Source: Symsagittifera roscoffensis (Eukaryota > Xenacoelomorpha > Acoela > Convolutidae). From it: a stretch of DNA of 64,000 bases. Under the pieces are notes generated by a model. It was not told the DNA's origin. It searched no databases and saw nothing but the letters and a program-made list of their open reading frames with translations. The stretch is from assembly GCF_963678635.1 (NCBI RefSeq), contig NC_087064.1, forward strand, positions 39,591,464-39,655,463, written 5' to 3'. Within the stretch, counting starts at the first letter, position 1, and each line of letters begins with the position of its first letter. Below, piece after piece: positions 20,808-32,638 of the stretch. The translations under genes were made by a program, and so were the position numbers.

Positions 20808-23800
20808 TCATTGATTATTTCACACATAAAAATGATTTAATCTCACAAGCAAGAAAAAACTTTGGACTCCAAATTTCAGCTGATGACACTGTATTAGCAG
20901 AACAATCAGATTATGTTTGGGATTCTGAATGGTCTCATCCACTATTCTTAAACTTACCAATAAATATTTCAAGTCAAGCAACTAGCAAGATTTCCATCAA
21001 CAAAGATTATATAAGGTATAGCCACTCACAACTGATGCAACACCTTTAAACTATAATTCAATTCTACCCGATAGAACAGGAAATAATAGTTTAAACTCAA
21101 CTCTCATACAACATGAAAACCTGAATGGAACTAGGAACCTCACAAAACAGGATACTCAAACACCATCACTTTTCGCAAATGAAGAAGTAGTTACAACAGC
21201 AATAACAACAACACAACAAAGCATTTCACCAATACATCCAATTTTTACAACTCCCAGATCTAAAAATCCAACCTTATCACAGGTAACATTACAATCTACG
21301 GTCAAACCCACCGTTGTCCCAAAATACCCACATGTGAACTATCAACCATTTAGACCAATGACGAAACCGATAAAAAAAAAATATTCACTAGGAACAACTT
21401 TGCAGAACACAATTATAACTATGTAAATAGACCACAAACATCTAAACCTTCTCGTCCAAATACTCAAAATCATTTATTTTCACAAAGAAAAAATTTTCAA
21501 CAACCAACAACAATTTCAGTAAATTTTCATGACTATCCACGATTTTCACATGACCAAAGTGAAAATTATCCATTTTTTCAACATAACAAAAACAATAAAC
21601 AACAAAACCAAAATAAACATAAAACACCTTATTATACACTTAGCTATTTATCAAAAGATGATGATCACTAATATCAACCAGATATTTTTGCACCAAATAC
21701 ACAGGAATACCGTGTACAACAATCTCGACCAAATCAAGCAATGATTATTTCACATTGATTATTTGATTATTGATTATTTATTTGATTATTGCTTATTTTA
21801 TTGATTATTGATTATTTATCATTGATTATTTCACACATAATATTGATTTAATCTCACAAGCAAGAAAAAATTTCGGACTCCAAATCTCAGCTGATGATAC
21901 TGTATTAGCAGAACATTCAGATTATGTTTGGGATCCTGAATGGTCTCATCCACTATTCTTAGACATACCAATAGATATTTCAAGTCAAGCAAGTAGCACA
22001 ATTTCCATCAACAAAGATTATATTAAGGTATCTCCACTCACAACTGATGTAACACCTTTAAACTATAATTCTTTTCTACCCGATAGAACAGGAAATAATA
22101 GTTTAATTTCAACTCTCATACAACATGAAAACCTGAATGGAACTAGGAACCTCACAAAAGAGGATACTCAAACACCATCACTTTTCGCAAATGAAGAAGT
22201 AGTTACAACAGCAATAACAACAACACAACAAAGCATTTCACCAATACATCCAATTTTTACAACTCCCAGATCTAAAAATCCAACCTTATCACAGGTAACA
22301 TTACAATCTACGGTCAAACCCACCGTTGTCCCAAAATACCCACATGTGAACTATCAACCATTTAGACCAATGACGAAACCGATAAAAAAAATTATCACAA
22401 GGAACAACTTTGCAGAACACGATTATAACTATGTAAATAGACCACAAACGTCTAAAACTTCTCCTCCAAATACTCAAAATCATTTGTTTTCACAAAGTTA
22501 AAATTTACAACAACTTCAGTAAATTTTATGACTATCCACGATTTTCACAAGACCAAAGTGAAAATTATCCATTTTTTCAGCAGAATAAAAACAATAAGCA
22601 ACAAAACCAAAATAATTATAAAACACCTTATTATATACCTAGCTATTTATCATCAGATGATGATGACAACTATCAACCAGATATTTTTGCACCAAATACA
22701 CAGGAATACCGTGTACAACAACCTCGACCAAATCAAGCATTTATTATTTCACATTGATTATTTGATTATTGATTATTTATTTGATTATTGATTATTTTAT
22801 TGATTACTGATTATTTATCATTGATTATTTCACACATAAAAATGATTTAATCTCACAAGCAAAAAAAAACTTTGGACTCCAAATTTCAGCTGATGACACT
22901 GTATTAGCAGAACAATCAGATTATGTTTGGGATTCTGAATGGTCTCATCCACTATTCTTAAACTTACCAATAAATATTTCAAGTCAAGCAATTAGCAAGA
23001 TTTCCATCAACAAAGATTATATAAGGTATAGCCACTCACAACTGATGCAACACCTCTAAACTATAATTCAATTCTACCCGATAGAACAAGAAATAATAGT
23101 TTAAACTCAACTCTCATACAACATGAAAACCTGATTGGAACTAGGAACCTCACAAAACAGGATGTTCAAACACCATCACATTTCGCAAATGAAGAAGAAG
23201 TTACAACAGCAATAACAACAACACAACAAAACATTTCACCAACACATCCAAATCTTACAACTCCAAGACCTAAAAATCCAACCTTACCACAGGTAACATT
23301 ACAAGCTACGGTCAAACCCACCGTTGTCCCAAAATACCCACATGTGAACTATCAAACCATTTAGACCAATGACGAAACCAATAAAAAAACAAAGATCATT
23401 CACTAGGAACAACTTTGCAGAACACAATTATAACTATGTAAATAGACCACAAACATCTAAACCTTCTCGTCCAAATACTCAAAATAATTTATTTTCACAA
23501 AGAAAAAATTTCCAACAACCAACAACAATTTCACTAAATTTTCATGACTATCCACGATTTTCACATGACCAAAGTGAAAATTATCCATTTTTTCAACATA
23601 ACAAAAACAATAAACAAAAAAACCAAAATAAACATAAAACACCTTATTATACACTTAGCTATTTATCAAAAGATGATGATCACTAATATCAACCAGATAT
23701 TTTTGCACCAAATACACAGGAATACCGTGTACAACAATCTCGACCAAATCAAGCAATGATTATTTCACATTGATTATTTGATTATTGATTATTTATTTGA

Positions 23801-24750
23801 TTATTGCTTATTTTATTGATTATTGATTATTTATCATTGATTATTTCACACATAATATTGATTTAATCTCACAAGCAAGAAAAAATTTCGGACTCCAAAT
23901 CTCAGCTGATGATACTGTATTAGCAGAACATTCAGATTATGTTTGGGATCCTGAATGGTCTCATCCACTATTCTTAGACATACCAATAGATATTTCAAGT
24001 CAAGCAAGTAGCACAATTTCCATCAACAAAGATTATATTAAGGTATCTCCACTCACAACTGATGTAACACCTTTAAACTATAATTCTTTTCTACCCGATA
24101 GAACAGGAAATAATAGTTTAATTTCAACTCTCATACAACATGAAAACCTGAATGGAACTAGGAACCTCACAAAACAGGATACTCAAACACCATCACTTTT
24201 CGCAAATGAAGAAGTAGTTACAACAGCAATAACAACAACACAACAAAGCATTTCACCAATACATCCAATTTTTACAACTCCCAGATCTAAAAATCCAACC
24301 TTATCACAGGTAACATTACAATCTACGGTCAAACCCACCGTTGTCCCAAAATACCCACATGTGAACTATCAACCATTTAGACCAATGACGAAACCGATAA
24401 AAAAAAAATATTCACAAGGAACAACTTTGCAGAACACGATTATAACTATGTAAATAGACCACAAACGTCTAAAACTTCTCCTCCAAATACTCAAAATCAT
24501 TTGTTTTCACAAAGTTAAAATTTACAACAACTTCAGTAAATTTTATGACTATCCACGATTTTCACAAGACCAAAGTGAAAATTATCCATTTTTTCAGCAG
24601 AATAAAAACAATAAGCAACAAAACCAAAATAATTATAAAACACCTTATTATATACCTAGCTATTTATCATCAGATGATGATGACAACTATCAACCAGATA
24701 TTTTTGCACCAAATACACAGGAATACCGTGTACAACAACCTCGACCAAAT
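20808..24750 (+). pseudogene. Gag N-terminal units 2-5, decayed
   Basis: Each unit repeats the DPEWSHPLFL anchor (about 20930, 21940, 22940, 23955), the NSILPDRT-like stretch and the Asn/Gln-rich tail. All have single-base indels or stops, such as ATATAAGGTATAGCC (units 2 and 4) against ATATTAAGGTATCTCC in the others. Unit 5 leads into the remaining Gag. An RNA across the array would not give one long Gag, because unit lengths are not all multiples of three. Confidence 0.7.
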
Positions 24751-26585
24751 AATGCATCTCAAAATACAAATTATTACCCAAAAAACTTAGCTAGTACACA
24801 AACTCACCAAACACTGCAAACGCAAAACCCAACTAGTACACAATCCCATCGAAGAATGCAAATTCAAAACCCTGCAAGTACACATTCTTATCAACCAACA
24901 CAAATGCAAAATGAAATCCCACTACCATATTATTTGTAGCAACACGAAATCACAAAAAGTCAACTCACAATTTTTTCACAAATGCCAAATGCCGCAGAAT
25001 TATTCCAAATGACTATGAATCCATACCTAATGGGTAGATCATCAATAACATCAAACAAACAAGTAAGGGTATTCACCGGTACAGACCCTGAATATTCTGT
25101 AGAAGATTATTTAAATGCAGTCACAGCAAATTTATTTTTGAACATAGGACCTGAACCCATAAATACAACACTTCACCAAAATTGGATACATAGACGCACA
25201 GCATCTACCAATCATAATACAAATCACACTTGATGGCGCAGCTCAAAAACGTTTTTCAGTTTTACCTATAGAAATAAAATCTGATTGGAAAAGATTCACA
25301 CAAAAATTTTCAAAAATATTTGATTCTGAAAGGAACAAACAACATCAAAGAGTTTTATGCAATGAAATTCGTAGACTACCAAAAAAAACGATCAAACAAC
25401 TAGCAGTAAGGATCGAAACACTAGTCCGAAAAGCATATCCACTGAACACCCATGATTATAAAAACACAAAAATGACTGAAATTTTAATGATGACTCTAAC
25501 ACCTCAATTATGAAAAATAGCAATCAAAAAGAGAGCATCACAGCCCTCCTCAGTTCGAGAACTAGATTTAGATTTCAGGAAACTAGTAGATAAACTAGAA
25601 CAAGCAGAAATCAATATGAAACTAGAAGAAACAGAAAATCTCAAATTACAATATGCTAATAATATTCAAACAACTACAACACAAATTAAAAAAATACGAA
25701 ATTCAGATACAGATTTATCCAAAAAAATCACCAAAGTTTTGAATATATATGAGAAAACCCAAATTTTAAAGGTAAACCATCATTCAAAAAATGGTGTAAC
25801 ATTTGCCGAAGATACGGAGATAGCATTGCTGAATGCAAACAAAAACAGCAAGACAATCAAAGTAAACCACAAAAAGACAAAGAATCAAATAAATCATTTC
25901 ACCAGTACATGAAAAAAGCTTAAAATTTACCAAATAAGAACGTTCACAGTAATACTAGTTCGGGAAAACGACTTCCAAATAGCTCAAATCATTCAAGAAA
26001 TCAATCACCTTATAACTCTAACTACAGAGGTAAATCGTCAAACCAAATTCACGAAAATCCCTCACAAAACAGATATAGTCGATGACACAGTCAAAATATT
26101 CAATATCGAAATAGTTATTCACGATCAAACTCAAACATACCGAATTATTTGTTTGATACCAGTTCCCATTCACATTCTAGGAATAGACACTTTTGAAATG
26201 TTAGATCAAGAAACTCATCATACAATAGACAAAGAAATTATTCCAACAATAGAAACAGAAGCTATTCAAATAATCGAAACCAAAGATATAATAATCGATC
26301 ACGAGATTGTTCAAACGACATATCAAATCAACAAAGACCTAATTATAACAATTATCACAATAGATCACAAGAAAATTCACAAAATAGAAATTCAAACTAT
26401 AACAATAGACAACGAAACTACTCTCAATCACCTAATAGAAATAACACACGTTATCCAGATTCTCAAAACAAATATAGAAGCAATACACCAAAACATCAGA
26501 GACAAATAAATCAAGTACAAACGGTTGAAGAAACAAATTCAGACCCTCCTGGTATTGATAACACAGAAACTACTGATTACAATTA
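24751..26585 (+). pseudogene. Gag linker, capsid region and zinc knuckle (knuckle His changed to Asp)
   Basis: A Gln/Thr/Ser-rich linker ends in IPLPYYL and a TAG at 24937. Copy 1 has a Leu-Gln-Gln sequence there, so the stop is secondary. The ATG at 24982 starts MPNAAELFQM. The capsid-type region carries FTGTDPEYSVEDYL and later FDSERNKQ (retrotransposon-Gag-like). A frameshift lies near 25200 and another near 25757. The knuckle at 25795-25836 is C-x2-C-x4-D-x4-C: GAT at 25819-25821 replaces His. Other copies keep His. The tail to 26584 is Ser/Arg/Asn/Tyr-rich with many stops. Non-functional. Confidence 0.75.
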
Positions 26586-27470
26586 AATCACATTAATTGT
26601 GAATCAACTGACAGTGAAAGTGAGGCAGAAAACACAATTTTAGTCAACATGATAAATGCTGAAAATGATTATGAAACCGTTACATACGAACAACCTTTTC
26701 ATTCACATATTTACGAAAATCACTTGGAATTACGTTTAGATTATCACACTAGACCTAGAAGTAATAATATACCAATCGAACAAATAAAAAATGAAGTAAC
26801 GACATCACAACAACCTGAAAAAGAATAAATACCATGTGCAAAGAACTAAGAACAAAGAACTAAAATATACCAAAAGAACCACCAAAAGAAAAATTTTGGA
26901 CAATCCCCATTATTTTAGAAAGTTCAAAAAGTAAAGAATTTCAACCACCAGACCTTGAAATAGATTTTATAAAAGACTCTGGAGCGGAATCGAAAATCAT
27001 AAATATTCCAACTTGGAATGAAATCAAAACCCTACAACCAAAACTAACACCTGCAAAAACAACCAATAGACTAGCAACAGCACAAGGCTCAACCTTAACA
27101 AATTATGGAAAAAAATTCAACATTTCTTTGTTCCCAGTAAAACAATAGAACAAAACAAATTTCTTAATAAACCATTTAAACAAATACTCCATATCACATA
27201 TATAAAACACAACTTATTGGAACTCGATTCATCACAAAGTACATACCAACTATTAATACATTAGACTGCAAAGTTAATATGAAAGATAAATATACAAGAA
27301 GGCAAAACACCGCTTTAACCATTCGTTTGAAAATTTTACCCATCTATAATAAAGAAAGAAACATCTTAAACCACTCTCAGGATATATTTATGACTTTCGT
27401 ATTCAAAAAGTTCACCAGTACGACAAAACAGATAACATCTCTATATGTCTGACTTTGAATTGAGACCAAT
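26586..27470 (+). pseudogene. Aspartic protease and connector relic
   Basis: The frame DLEIDFIKDSGAES holds the active-site DSG at 26975-26983. It is followed by a conserved stretch ending in LATAQGSTLTNYG, then TAG stops and frameshifts. In the family this enzyme cuts Gag-Pol. The residue before the motif, Lys, differs from Ile in the 3.8 kb copies. The connector up to 27700 is decayed. Confidence 0.7.
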
Positions 27471-27699
27471 TCACAAATTTTTAGAGCAACAATTTGATCC
27501 ATAAAATACATGAAAAACTCAAACTGCGATATTATTTTTCTAAATGTATATAATAATTCACCTACAAAATCACCCTACTTTTAGGACTCTTAGGATATTG
27601 TGAAACTAATGCAACAACTTCCCCCACAAAAGAAGTATTGTAGAGAGTAAAAAATATATTACAACCACTAGATATATGTCAACCAACAATTCTCGATGA

Positions 27700-28780
27700 A
27701 GAATTATCAATAAATAATATAATGGGCAATGAAAAAAGGAAAACAGACTATTTCACGAAAAGACCTTATTTTCAACCAACATTCAAAATATCACACTATA
27801 AAGAAGAACAACAAAAATTCTTGACATTGTTCAATTTTCAACACTCTCTATTAACACAAAATAAATTTGCAAAATTAGCCAATTTACTGTTAAGATATCC
27901 AACAGTATGTGCAACATCTAAATTTGACATTGGAAAAATAGATTCACCACTACATTTACCCTTGAAACCTGACGCAGTTTTCAAAAAACAAAGAGCAAGC
28001 AAAGTACCATCTCATTTACATGACATTAAATAAAGAAGAACAGCCAAAATGTAACACGTTCATAAATCCCGTTATCATTTCAGCAAAAGGAGATTCGTTA
28101 AAAATAGTTCTAGATGCAAGATAATTCAATTCACTCATTGATGAATTTAAATGTAAATGGCCTATTGAGTCAATTCAAGTAATTTTCACAAAAATAAACG
28201 GTGAATTTTTTGCAACAGCAGATATGAATAGTGCATATAATCAAATGCCGTTAGACGAACAATCCAGATAATTGACACAATTCGTTATTGAAAATCAACA
28301 ATACGAATTCAACAGATTATTCTATGGTATATCCATAGGACCCGCAGCTTTCTCAGCCTTCATGAGTAAAATTTTTCGACCACTCATACTTAGTAAAAAC
28401 GCAATTAAATACTTAGATGATGTCACTAGGCAATCACAATCAAAAGATGAAATATTTTACAGAACGAAAACATGAAAGCAGCTCCAGATAAATCACATTT
28501 TTTCTTAACACGCGTAATTTTTTTTGGACATATCATTGAAAACGACAGTATAACTCCACTAAAATCACGAATTGACGCAATTCAAAAACTCCAAACACCA
28601 ACAAATAAAAAAAATCCAAGAATTTCTCGGAATGTTAAATTTCTTAAGTAAATACGTATATAAAATGCAATTATACTTAAAACAATTCTATAATATTCTT
28701 AGACAACAAAACAATTTTGAATGGACTACAGAACATCAAATACGATTTGAAAAATCAAAAAACTTCGCACTGAACAAATT
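27700..28780 (+). pseudogene. Reverse transcriptase (YLDD present; several stops)
   Basis: RT copies element RNA into cDNA. Visible in order: the RT-upstream frame with ATSKFDIGKID (about 27908), a fingers region, motif A TADMNSAYNQMPLDEQSR with the catalytic Asp (about 28215-28270), IGPAAFSAF (28335), and the catalytic loop YLDD at 28410-28421. The thumb is degraded (about 28460-28720). Stops occur at LDAR-TAA (about 28121) and SR-TAA (about 28268), and frameshifts follow YLDD. Gene order protease-RT-RNase H-integrase identifies Ty3/gypsy, not Ty1/copia. Confidence 0.8.
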
Positions 28781-29431
28781 TCAATCACAATTCCAGATCC
28801 TAATCAACCATTTTCTGCAATGTGCGATGCTTCAAACTTTGGCATCGAAGCAGCTTTATTACAATCCCATAATGGAACCAACAAAATGAATCCTTTATCA
28901 GCAAGTTCTCGCTTATTTTTACAAGCTGAACTACGACGCTCTACTTTTATGAGAGAGTGCACAGCTATTATACACACTCTGACAAAATATGAACTTTTGA
29001 TACATGGATCAAAACATCCAACAGTTTTATTTACAGACCATAAACCTATCATTTTTCTTTTTGCACAAAAATCAAACCCAAATCATAGAGTTTATAGATT
29101 TCAACTAAACCTAATGAAATTTCCAAACTTACACAAAGTATGGACAGCAGGAAAAAACCTTGCACAACCTGACACTCTAGGTAGAAATACACCACCTGAA
29201 CTACTAAAAAGAAAAACAACAGTTGAAATACCACAAAATATAAATTTTTATCTCGCTAAAGATGAAACTTCACCACGATTAGAACGTAAATTTGCAGTAA
29301 AAACTGACATAGAACAATCACAAATAAACAATCTATTACACTTTCCACTCTATTTAGATTGTCAGAACAACCATTATGAAGTGGACTTGTTAAGCACATC
29401 TACCTTCAGGCCGATACCATATTCATATTGA
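28780..29431 (+). pseudogene. RNase H domain, intact frame, with downstream tether
   Basis: The 203-codon open frame from 28820 starts MCDASNFGIEAALLQ, with the first catalytic Asp. It continues FMRECTAIIHTL (catalytic Glu) and LFTDHKPIIFLF (Asp), then WTAGKNLAQPDTLGR, which is typical of the RNase H end in gypsy elements. In the element it degrades RNA in the RNA/DNA hybrid. The first strand of the domain lies just upstream in another frame. The ATG is internal to the polyprotein, so this is a Pol fragment. Confidence 0.8.
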
Positions 29432-30131
29432 ATCAAAATAATGCTCAACAAAAAAGAATTTAACAACAACCGCATAAAAATGATCCATTCCCTTTAATAG
29501 AGCAAAGGAAAACTTAACAGAACCAATAAATTTATCAGGACCATTACGAAACGATTCAAAATACACAATAAATCAAGTTTTTAATCTACATGACCCAATG
29601 ACATCAAAGATTTTCCTACCCAAAACAGAAAGAAAGGAAAAAAACCTTGCACAACCTGACACTCTAGGTAGAAATACACCACCTGAACTACTAAAAAGAA
29701 AAACAACAGTTGAAATACCACAAAATATAAATTTTTATCTCGCTAAAGATGAAACTTCACCACGATTAGAACGTAAATTTGCAGTAAAAACTGACATAGA
29801 ACAATCACAAATAAACAATCTATTAACACTTTCCACTCTATTTAGATTGTCAGAACAACCATTATGAAGTTGACTTGTTAAGCACATCTACCTTCAGGCC
29901 GATACCATATTCATATTGAATCAAAATAATGCTCAACAAAAAAGAATTTAACAACAACCGCATAAAAATGATCCATTCCCTTTAATAGAGCAAAGGAAAA
30001 CTTAACAGAACCAATAAATTTATCAGACCATTACGAAACGATTCAAAATACACAATAAATCAAGTTTTTAATCTACATGACCCAATGACATCAAACATTT
30101 TCCTACCCAAAACAGAAAGAAACGCACTAGA
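29158..30131 (+). repeat. 487-bp tandem duplication between RNase H and integrase
   Basis: CCTTGCACAACCTGACACTC begins at 29158 and at 29645. The sequence repeats at an offset of 487, with only a few differences, until about 29644/30131. There, after CCCAAAACAGAAAGAAA, copy 1 goes back to the start and copy 2 goes on to integrase. The joint is an A-rich microhomology (GGAAAAAA). The period is not a multiple of three and shifts the reading frame. Confidence 0.9.
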
Positions 30132-31380
30132 ATCAACACAGAAATATCAAATCTTTGACCCCGTCGTCAGAGATCTAAAATCATGGCACAAATACAAAAC
30201 TAAACCAATAAAAGCTGATACCACCATCTTAGGAAACAAAACACTCCTTAGATACTTCAGAAAACTCAATAGCACCACTATAAATGAAAACACAGACATT
30301 TTAGAATATCAAACACCTGATTTTAAAGTACCATATCTCCCTTTAAGTATGATGTTAATAGCCTTCAATACTTCACATACCTTACATACAAAAGGACATT
30401 CAGGATCAGAAAAAAACATACTCTAATTTTATCCAAAATTTTTATTTCCCCAATGCACCAATTTGGATCAAAGTATTATGCAATGATTGTATAATATGCC
30501 AAATAAAAAACCCCTACCCAAATCAAAAGCAAATAGCAGAAAAACAAGATTTTAAAGGACAAAGTCTCTATTTTAATCACAGAATATCATTTGACACGAA
30601 AGGACCAATTTGACCATCCTCAGAAGGAAACTCGTACATAATGGTAACTTTTGATGCATTTACACACTATGCAGTACTCAACCCAGTACCCCACTGTAAT
30701 GCTTACTATGCATATACAACACTCTACGAACACTGGATAGCTAAATTCGGATTACCCGAAATACTAGTCACAGAAAATGGCACTGAATATACTAATGATG
30801 AAATTATCACATTATACCACTTATATAATATTAAACACAAACCACGTACATCTCATGCACCTTGGACAAATGGATTAGTCGAAGGTATGAACCGTTCAAT
30901 ACAGGAATACCTCAGATGTATCTTTAATGGAAATGATACACGATATACTGATTGGTCAACAGATGTAAAATTATTTACCTTATCATACAGTTCACAAAAT
31001 ACAACAACACTAGGACTGTCACCATATGAAATGGTATTTAACCAAAAACCACGTAAACCAATAATGCTTACAGCAAACGCCTATAAAAATGCACAAGGTT
31101 TTTGTCAACCACATAAAGATTCAATTTGTTATAAATTACCACTACATACCCATGATGACGACCACTTTCATCACCCACAAATTTTAAAATTAGCTTCCGG
31201 TACACACATCGAATGGATTTTGAATAGAGATAAAAACACAATGACATTTATCAAAAAATAACAAAAAAGTTGCTACAAAGGCAAAACAAAAATAACCAAA
31301 TCAATTCACGCTTTAAGCCAGCAACAGATTTAAAAATAGGAACATTTGTTTTAATTCCCAATTTTACGACAATTTTAACT
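30085..31380 (+). pseudogene. Integrase: zinc-binding, core (second Asp changed to Glu) and C-terminal domain
   Basis: Integrase inserts the cDNA into the genome. Visible: an N-terminal zinc-binding region with HTKGHSGSEK (about 30388) and DCIICQ (about 30488, C-x2-C); core D1 at 30593-30595 (FDTKGPI); the second acidic position GAA at 30773-30775 (VTENGTEY, where the family has Asp); and Glu at 30881-30883 (LVEGMNR). All are in one frame, with the canonical 35 residues between the last two. A TGA sits at 30611, just after D1, and another break lies at 30426. The open part from the ATG at 30641 has 206 codons. A C-terminal motif TDLKIGTFVLIPNF follows at about 31325-31370 after a frameshift. 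Confidence 0.8.
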
Positions 31381-32315
31381 TATTCCCAAAATGAATCTTA
31401 TATCAGCAAATTCTCGCTTATTTACACAAGCTGAACGACGACTTTCTACTCTTATGAGATTGTGCACAGCTATTATACATACTCTAACCAAATATGAATT
31501 TTTGATACTTGGATCAAAACATCCAACAGTTTTATTTACAGACCATGAACCTATCATATTTCTTTTTGCACAAAACTCAAACCCAAATCATAGAGTTTAT
31601 AGATTTCAACTAATCCTAATGAAATTTCCAAACTTACACATAGTATGGACAGCAGGAAAAAAAACATTGCACTACCTGACACTCTTAGTAGAAATACACC
31701 ACCTGAACTAGTAACAAGAAAAACAACAGTTGAAATACCACAAAATATAAAATTTATCTCGCAAAAGATGAAATATCACCACGATTAGAACGTAAATACA
31801 CAGTAAAAACTGACATAGAACAATCACAAAAAACAAACTAAAACACTTTCTACTCTGTTTAGGTTGTCAGAACAACCATTATGAAGTTGATTTATTAGGC
31901 ACATCTACATTTAGGCCGATACCATATTCACATTGGATCAAAGTAATACTCAACAAAAAAGAATTAAACAACAACCACATAAAAAGTATCCATTCCCTTT
32001 AATAGAGAAAAAGCAAAACTTAACAGAACCAATAAATTTATCAGTACCGTTACCAAACGATTCAAAATACACGATAAAGTTTTTAACCTACATTACCCAC
32101 TTGACACCATACGCTTATCAAAAATCGAAGTAGAAAACATTTTCCTACCCACAACAGAAATAATCACACTAGAGTCCATACAGAAATATCAAAACATTGA
32201 CCCCGTCATCAGAGAGCTAAAATCATGGCACAAATGCAAAACTAAACCAACAAAAGCTGATACCACAACCTTAGGAAACAAAACACTCCTTAGATACTTC
32301 AGAAAATTCAATAGC
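31381..32315 (+). pseudogene. Second copy of RNase H to integrase N-terminal part, cut by the gap
   Basis: From 31390 the sequence repeats 28890 onward (NLISANSRLFTQAE, FTDHEPIIFLFAQ, WTAGK) with substitutions, then the tether without the 487-bp duplication, then the start of the integrase region (about 32150-32315; cf. 30120-30275). It begins right after the integrase C-terminal motif, so it is another head-to-tail module duplication. The open frame at 31391-31711 lacks the MCDAS start. Confidence 0.7.
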
Positions 32316-32515
32316 NNNNNNNNNNNNNNNNNNNNNNNNNNNNNNNNNNNNNNNNNNNNNNNNNNNNNNNNNNNNNNNNNNNNNNNNNNNNNNNNNNNNN
32401 NNNNNNNNNNNNNNNNNNNNNNNNNNNNNNNNNNNNNNNNNNNNNNNNNNNNNNNNNNNNNNNNNNNNNNNNNNNNNNNNNNNNNNNNNNNNNNNNNNNN
32501 NNNNNNNNNNNNNNN
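32316..32515. other. Assembly gap (run of N)
   Basis: About 200 unresolved bases separate the plus-strand element from the macro-array. Continuity across it cannot be assumed. Confidence 0.95.
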
Positions 32516-32638
32516 TGTCGTAGAGCTTAACCCATATGAAGATAATTTTAACTCCTCACACCTCACCCCACTTTAAAGCCACCTTTGAGAAAATTTTTAC
32601 AATTTGAAAAAAGCAGTTAGTAACCCCTTTATAGATTT

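Larger units (their letters stand above)
19807..24750 (+). repeat. Five tandem copies (about 1.0 kb) of a Gag N-terminal segment
   Basis: Units begin at ATCATTGATTATTTCACACA: 19807, 20808, 21818, 22817 and 23833 (lengths 1001, 1010, 999, 1016; the last runs into single-copy Gag at about 24750). Each junction is a short TTGATTATT-type array. Units 2 and 4 share variants (AAAAATGATTTAATC, a TAA after GATGATCAC), and so do units 3 and 5 (TTAGACATACC, a TAA in CAAAGTTAAAATT). The array therefore grew as one unit plus two copies of a 2-kb dimer. Units 2-5 carry stops. Confidence 0.9.

Noticed and set aside
23369-23686. Possible separate small gene in Gag unit 4
   Set aside because: It is one segment of the repeated Gag tail that happens to be open. 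Neighbouring frameshifts and stops show decay.
26153-26509. 118-codon open frame rich in Ile and Thr
   Set aside because: It is the shifted reading of the Asn/Arg/Ser-rich Gag tail. The collinear Gag frame is a different one.
32189-32566. 125-codon minus-strand frame spanning the gap
   Set aside because: It is created by translating Ns as open codons.
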